Shown here: positions 61,001 through 64,000 of the stretch, in pieces
How positions within the stretch are numbered: the first letter of the stretch is position 1
Layout of the letters: every line of letters starts with the position of its first letter
Source of the DNA: Flavobacterium beibuense
Lineage (GTDB): Bacteria; Bacteroidota; Bacteroidia; Flavobacteriales; Flavobacteriaceae
Reading direction: 5' to 3'
NCBI RefSeq assembly: GCF_004151245.1
Contig: NZ_JUIW01000004.1
Span: 267,360-331,359, forward strand
Length of the DNA stretch: 64,000 bases
Program-made: the position numbers and the translations under genes
Notes under the pieces: generated by a model
What the model saw: the letters and a program-made list of their open reading frames with translations, nothing else
Databases searched by the model: none
Told to the model about the DNA's origin: nothing

Positions 61001-64000
61001 CCGGAAGAGAATACAGATCCTACAGATACAGTAGATACTCCTAACGTATCATTTGATGATCTTGAAGATTCTACTACATACTATGTTTGGGTAAGAAGTA
61101 ATTGTGGTAATGGTGATCACAGCTACTGGGTAGGTCCTCAGCTTATTATGACGCCACAAATTCCTGCCGATATGAATTTCGCAGATGATTTTGACACCCT
61201 GCCTTCTAACTGGTCGCTTATTAACGGCGAGCAAATAAACAAATGGTATATAGGTTCTGCTGTATTTAACAGCCCTGATAATGCATTGTATATATCTAAC
61301 GATAATGGTGTTTCTCACACTTATACGACAGGTAGCTCAAATTCTGTTGTACATGCTTACAGAGACATACAAATGCCTGCAACAATAACTAATGAACTTG
61401 TTCTGTCGTTCGACTGGTTAGGTTTAGGAGAAAGTAGCTACGATTACTTAAGAGTATGGTTAGTTCCTGTAGCCTTTAACCCAACACCGGGTACACAAAT
61501 TACAACTGCTAACGGACAACAGATAGGAGGTAACTTTAATCAGGAAAGTGACTGGACATCAGAGATGTTTATTTTTGATGGAACTGCATACGCAGGTCAG
61601 GTTGTGCGTTTAGTATTCGAATGGAGAAATGATGGTAGCGGTGGTACTCAGCCACCTGCAGCTGTAGACAATGTTGACTTACGTTTCTTAACTTGTCCTC
61701 AACCTACAGATTTATTATCAACGGGTGTTCAGGGTTCTTCTTACGTAGAGCTTTCGTGGACTCCTGCAGGTACTGAAACACAATGGGAAATTGTAGTTCA
61801 GGAAATGGGTTCAGGCGCGCCTGGTGACGCACCGGAAGAATCGGTAATCGTTACAGATGATCCTAACTATACATTAGAAATAGAGTCGGGTGTTTACTAT
61901 GAATTCTATGTAAGAGCTATATGTAGCGATACAGATTCAAGCTTCTGGAGTGGACCTCAGGTGTTCTCTATATTCAACCCACCTGGGTGTGCTAATGTTG
62001 AGGTATTTGATCCTGAACAGGACATTCTTCTTCCGGGATCAGAATATGTAATTTGTCCTGGAGAGGATACTTGTATCCCATTAAGCGCAAACTATATGCT
62101 TACAGGTGAAACTGATTCATACGAAATAGAAAGCATTGACTATGCTCCGCCATTCCCGTTCACGGGAGGTACTCCGGTATCAGTTGGTACGGACGACGTT
62201 TGGTCTCCACTTGTAGAACTTCCTTTTGATTTCTGTTTCTTCGGAGAAATCTATTCAGAGGTTATTGTGGGTTCAAATGGTGTAATTTCATTTGATACTT
62301 CAGATGCAGGAGGATACTGTCCTTGGTCATTTGATGAAACAATTCCGGATCCTGGATTCCCTATCCTAAACGCTATTTATGGTGTTTATCAGGATATCGA
62401 CCCTAACCAGAATAATGATGTTGCTAACCCGGATATTAACTATCAGGTATTAGGTAACTATCCTTGTCGTGCACTTGTTGTAAACTTCTCTGAGGTTGCT
62501 CAGTTTAGCGGTGATTGTAATGATAACCCTGATGTTGGAGCCCAAACTACTCAGATTGTTCTTTATGAAATATCAAATGTAATTGAAGTTTACGTAGGTC
62601 ACAGGGTACCATGTACAGAGTGGCAGGATGGTGCCGGTGTAATCGGTCTTCAGAATGCCGGTGGTACTGTAGCTTTTGTTCCGGATGGAAGAAATACAGG
62701 TCCTTGGACAGCTATTGAAGAAGCTTGGAGATTTACTCCAAATGGTAATACAAACGTTGTGTTTGAATGGCTTCAGGATGGTGTATCATTTAGTGATGAT
62801 ACAGATATTACTGTATGTGTAAGCGAGCCAACTGTTATGACAGCGCGTGCTACTTATACAAACTGTAACGGTGAACTTTTAGTTAAGGAAAGTGATGTAA
62901 CAATCCGTTTAGCTGAAGAGATTACTGTAGATAACCTGATAGACCTTACAGCTTGTTCTACAGGTGAAATGGTATCGTTTGATCTTAATGAAAGTACTGT
63001 TGATTTCCTTGCAGGATTAAATAGCCCTGAAAACTTCACGGTTACATTCTATGCAACTCAGGAAGCAGCAGATTTAGGAGGCGATGATAACCTTGCAAGT
63101 CCTTATGAGACCAATGCATCAGAAACTATCTATGTAAGGGTACAGGAAAACGGTAGTGACTGTTATTCAACAGGTATGTTTGATATTATTATTACAAACA
63201 ACCCTCCACAGTATACCGTTGCGGGAGATCTTGATATATGTGAAGGTCAGACTACAACACTTACTGTAGAGCCAATTAACTTTGAAGTTTCTGAAGCGAC
63301 TTATGCATGGACTCTTGATGGAGCTGCGCTTCCCGATACAGGATCAAGCATTGTGGCTTCTGAAACTGGTATCTATGAAGTAAGCGTAGTAACAGGTTGT
63401 GAAGCTACAGAAGCTGTTCAGGTTACTGTTTACGAAATACCGGTAGCAGATGTAATGGAAAATGTTACTGAGTGTGATGTGTTCGAATTACCTGTTCTTA
63501 GCGCTAATAATACCTACTATACAGGTCCGGATGCAACAGGCGATATGCTTGCAGCAGGGACTGAAATAACAACAGATCAGACAATCTATATTTTTGCTCA
63601 GGTTCCGGGAACTGACTGTTCAGACGAAAGCAGCTTTACTGTAGATATTATACCAAGTCCTGTTTTAGGAATTACAGGTGGTTGTGAAAACAATCAGTAT
63701 GTACTTGAAGTAGCAATGGATGAAAACTACAATGAGCAAAATACTGTTATTGAGTGGACAAGTCCTCAGGGAGCAATAATTGGTACTGGTAGTACTGTAA
63801 TTGCAGAGGAAGAAGGTGAATATATGGTAACGGTAACTCCTGTAGGAGATGTAAGCTGCCCGACAGTACTTACACTGCAGGTTGATAATGTGGCGTGTTT
63901 AATCCCACGCGGTATTTCTCCGAATGGTGACGGTATGAACGATGAGTTTGATCTTACCGGATTTAACGTTTCTAAACTGAGCATCTTTAACCGTTATGGT
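58010..64000 (+). CDS. Giant secreted adhesin-like protein with type IX sorting domain, 3' end cut
   Basis: An open frame of 1997 codons without a stop; the end lies beyond the window. Residues 1-20 (MRKFTFMIFMSLFSIASFGQ) are a signal peptide. About 21-185 form a choice-of-anchor/MAM-like domain and about 186-285 an FN3 domain. About 286-420 look PPC-like and 421-512 form another FN3. Three tandem MAM-like plus FN3 units then begin near residues 515, 786 and 1055. A Cys-rich nidogen-like section (about 1325-1600, SEVIVGSNGVISFDT) and Ig-like PKD-type repeats follow. From about 1964 the gliding-motility-associated type B sorting domain starts (IPRGISPNGDGMNDEFDL), with perhaps 50-60 residues missing. 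A surface-attached or secreted adhesive role is inferred. Confidence 0.92.
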   Translation, partial: MRKFTFMIFMSLFSIASFGQLATEGFETWPPTDWGIYDNDSGPLKFWVQTAAGDTTFPAYAGDHAALVDKENVSDTAPVPQDWLVTPQFTLPSNPQLRFFSRLGLNGDQGSLYRIMISTDADPSDLSAYVQVEEWTETQINPTQQVYTEKILSLPENLVGQQVYVAFVLVGDDGDRWLIDDVSVVQECLAPENITVDNTGLNTADITWDANGATSWEIEIVPVTDAPTGAGDVYNGTLPYQASGLDPATAYKVYVRSICGTDNESPWTTPITFITAALGETCAAPIEIVTLPYSTTDNTANYGDDYEGVPGTSCGNTNNYLNGDDVVYSYTAPADGIISVDITGNGTYAGMFIYDDCADIGTECLAGVVSGGSTDPLSIPVFAVTAGTTYYIVISTWATPQSTPYTLIVQTVNCAPPTNLTVANVDSASADLSWDANGATSFEIVIQPVGTGIPAGAGTTVTTNTAFDATEMTDGTPFAPSTNYEYYVRNDCGDGTFSAWAGPVSFYTTQIPAALDYTQDFEGTTGWTLLNGDAANKWIIGNAVNNGGANSLYITNDNGVSNAYTNTNTSVVQAYRDIQMPATVDALTLSFDWRADAEPCCDYLRVWLVPATFNPTPGTQITAGNSGGIQLGGNFNQSAEFTTEEFYIQAAAFSGQVARLVFEWRNDNSVGPNPPAAVDNINLSLVTCPIPSNLTASDIALNGATFAWDGPTSVSPTFDYYITTSSTAPDETTPVTDNVSDETVTLDDLDNATTYYFWVRSNCGNDDASNWVGPVIINTLQVPADLDYTENFDGTTEWTLNSIGQPNKWVIGTAVNNGGTSSLYITNDEGVTNAYSNETTVSHAYRDVQMPTTVEELNLSFDWRSVGETNDYLRVWMVPATFLPTPGTQITAANSGGVQVGGNHTGSAEFVTENYIINAETFGGQVMRLVFEWRNNAFTGTNPPAAVDNINLSFITCPAPDNLSASNVTLNTADVAWDAPVTITPDYDYYISTSNTAPEENTDPTDTVDTPNVSFDDLEDSTTYYVWVRSNCGNGDHSYWVGPQLIMTPQIPADMNFADDFDTLPSNWSLINGEQINKWYIGSAVFNSPDNALYISNDNGVSHTYTTGSSNSVVHAYRDIQMPATITNELVLSFDWLGLGESSYDYLRVWLVPVAFNPTPGTQITTANGQQIGGNFNQESDWTSEMFIFDGTAYAGQVVRLVFEWRNDGSGGTQPPAAVDNVDLRFLTCPQPTDLLSTGVQGSSYVELSWTPAGTETQWEIVVQEMGSGAPGDAPEESVIVTDDPNYTLEIESGVYYEFYVRAICSDTDSSFWSGPQVFSIFNPPGCANVEVFDPEQDILLPGSEYVICPGEDTCIPLSANYMLTGETDSYEIESIDYAPPFPFTGGTPVSVGTDDVWSPLVELPFDFCFFGEIYSEVIVGSNGVISFDTSDAGGYCPWSFDETIPDPGFPILNAIYGVYQDIDPNQNNDVANPDINYQVLGNYPCRALVVNFSEVAQFSGDCNDNPDVGAQTTQIVLYEISNVIEVYVGHRVPCTEWQDGAGVIGLQNAGGTVAFVPDGRNTGPWTAIEEAWRFTPNGNTNVVFEWLQDGVSFSDDTDITVCVSEPTVMTARATYTNCNGELLVKESDVTIRLAEEITVDNLIDLTACSTGEMVSFDLNESTVDFLAGLNSPENFTVTFYATQEAADLGGDDNLASPYETNASETIYVRVQENGSDCYSTGMFDIIITNNPPQYTVAGDLDICEGQTTTLTVEPINFEVSEATYAWTLDGAALPDTGSSIVASETGIYEVSVVTGCEATEAVQVTVYEIPVADVMENVTECDVFELPVLSANNTYYTGPDATGDMLAAGTEITTDQTIYIFAQVPGTDCSDESSFTVDIIPSPVLGITGGCENNQYVLEVAMDENYNEQNTVIEWTSPQGAIIGTGSTVIAEEEGEYMVTVTPVGDVSCPTVLTLQVDNVACLIPRGISPNGDGMNDEFDLTGFNVSKLSIFNRYG
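59552..61980 (+). repeat. Three tandem MAM-like/FN3 units within the giant gene
   Basis: Units start at 59552, 60365 and 61172 (spacings 271 and 269 codons). Each has a D-F-(E/D) opening, a TPGTQIT motif and a PPAAVDN motif before the FN3 part. DNA conservation is visible at CCGGGTACACAAATTAC in all three units. Confidence 0.85.

Noticed and set aside
61049..61318. Antisense open frames inside the giant adhesin gene and other long genes
   Set aside because: They mirror the coding frame opposite, lack ribosome binding sites and show no domain signal.
1..64000. CRISPR arrays, insertion sequences and transposases
   Set aside because: No regularly spaced short repeats, no transposase-like frames and no terminal inverted repeats with target duplications were found by reading.

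Overview
The window is a stretch of chromosome from a low-GC member of the Bacteroidota, almost certainly a Flavobacteriaceae (Flavobacterium-like) species. Supporting signs are the family content (GIN-domain proteins, DUF4175, DUF4837, DUF2480, DUF3078, an HmuY-type heme protein, a type IX secretion type B C-terminal domain), lipoproteins whose signal peptides end in SC or GC, and promoters of the Bacteroidota form TTG-N19-TAnnTTTG instead of the E. coli -35/-10 form. I recognise 55 protein genes plus one tRNA-Cys. The first and last genes are cut by the window edges. No rRNA, CRISPR array, prophage or insertion sequence is visible.

Layout. 1-5.8 kb: the 3' part of RNase R, two GIN-domain paralogs, a LysE-type exporter, a small lipoprotein with a near-perfect internal duplication, tRNA-Cys and folB. 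5.9-11.4 kb: glnS, a three-gene envelope/stress-type cluster (YtxH, holin-like, small protein), an SPFH protein and gltX. 11.6-18.8 kb: DUF4175 giant, ybeY, mnmG, a lipoprotein and a methyltransferase. Four ParB-type parS palindromes lie directly upstream of mnmG, with a fifth just after it, which suggests the region is close to the replication origin. 19-28.4 kb: OmpH/Skp-like chaperone, Pif1-like helicase, DoxX, holB, pgk, a LysM lytic transglycosylase, DUF4837 lipoprotein and an ElaA-type acetyltransferase. 28.4-35 kb: tandem-OmpA protein, KUP potassium transporter, S41 protease, DUF4349, rnpA, and a divergent HTH-S24 repressor with a palindromic operator candidate. 35-40 kb: small secreted protein, M1 and S8 peptidases, MBL hydrolase.

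40.2-56.1 kb is an iron and sulfur block. A SufA-type protein, sufB, sufC and sufD are followed by a heme-uptake cassette (TonB receptor and HmuY on +, HmuS/HmuV/HmuU/HmuT on -), and then sufS, a lipoprotein, sufE, a SufT-like DUF59 gene, DUF2480 and DUF3078. Heme acquisition thus sits inside the Fe-S cluster assembly locus. A four-helix-bundle (23S IVS-type) gene is wedged between the sufA-type gene and sufB. TTAGA/TCTAA half-sites in both heme promoters are candidate iron operators.

56.1-64 kb: a small unknown protein, the GTPase HflX, and an open frame of almost 2000 codons encoding a secreted multi-domain adhesin-like protein that runs off the right edge just after its type IX sorting domain begins.

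Most of the window is core genome. The best candidates for a closer look are the parS cluster, the heme-in-suf nesting with its operators, the IVS-type gene in the suf operon, the S24 repressor with its palindrome, and the recently duplicated Cys-rich lipoprotein.
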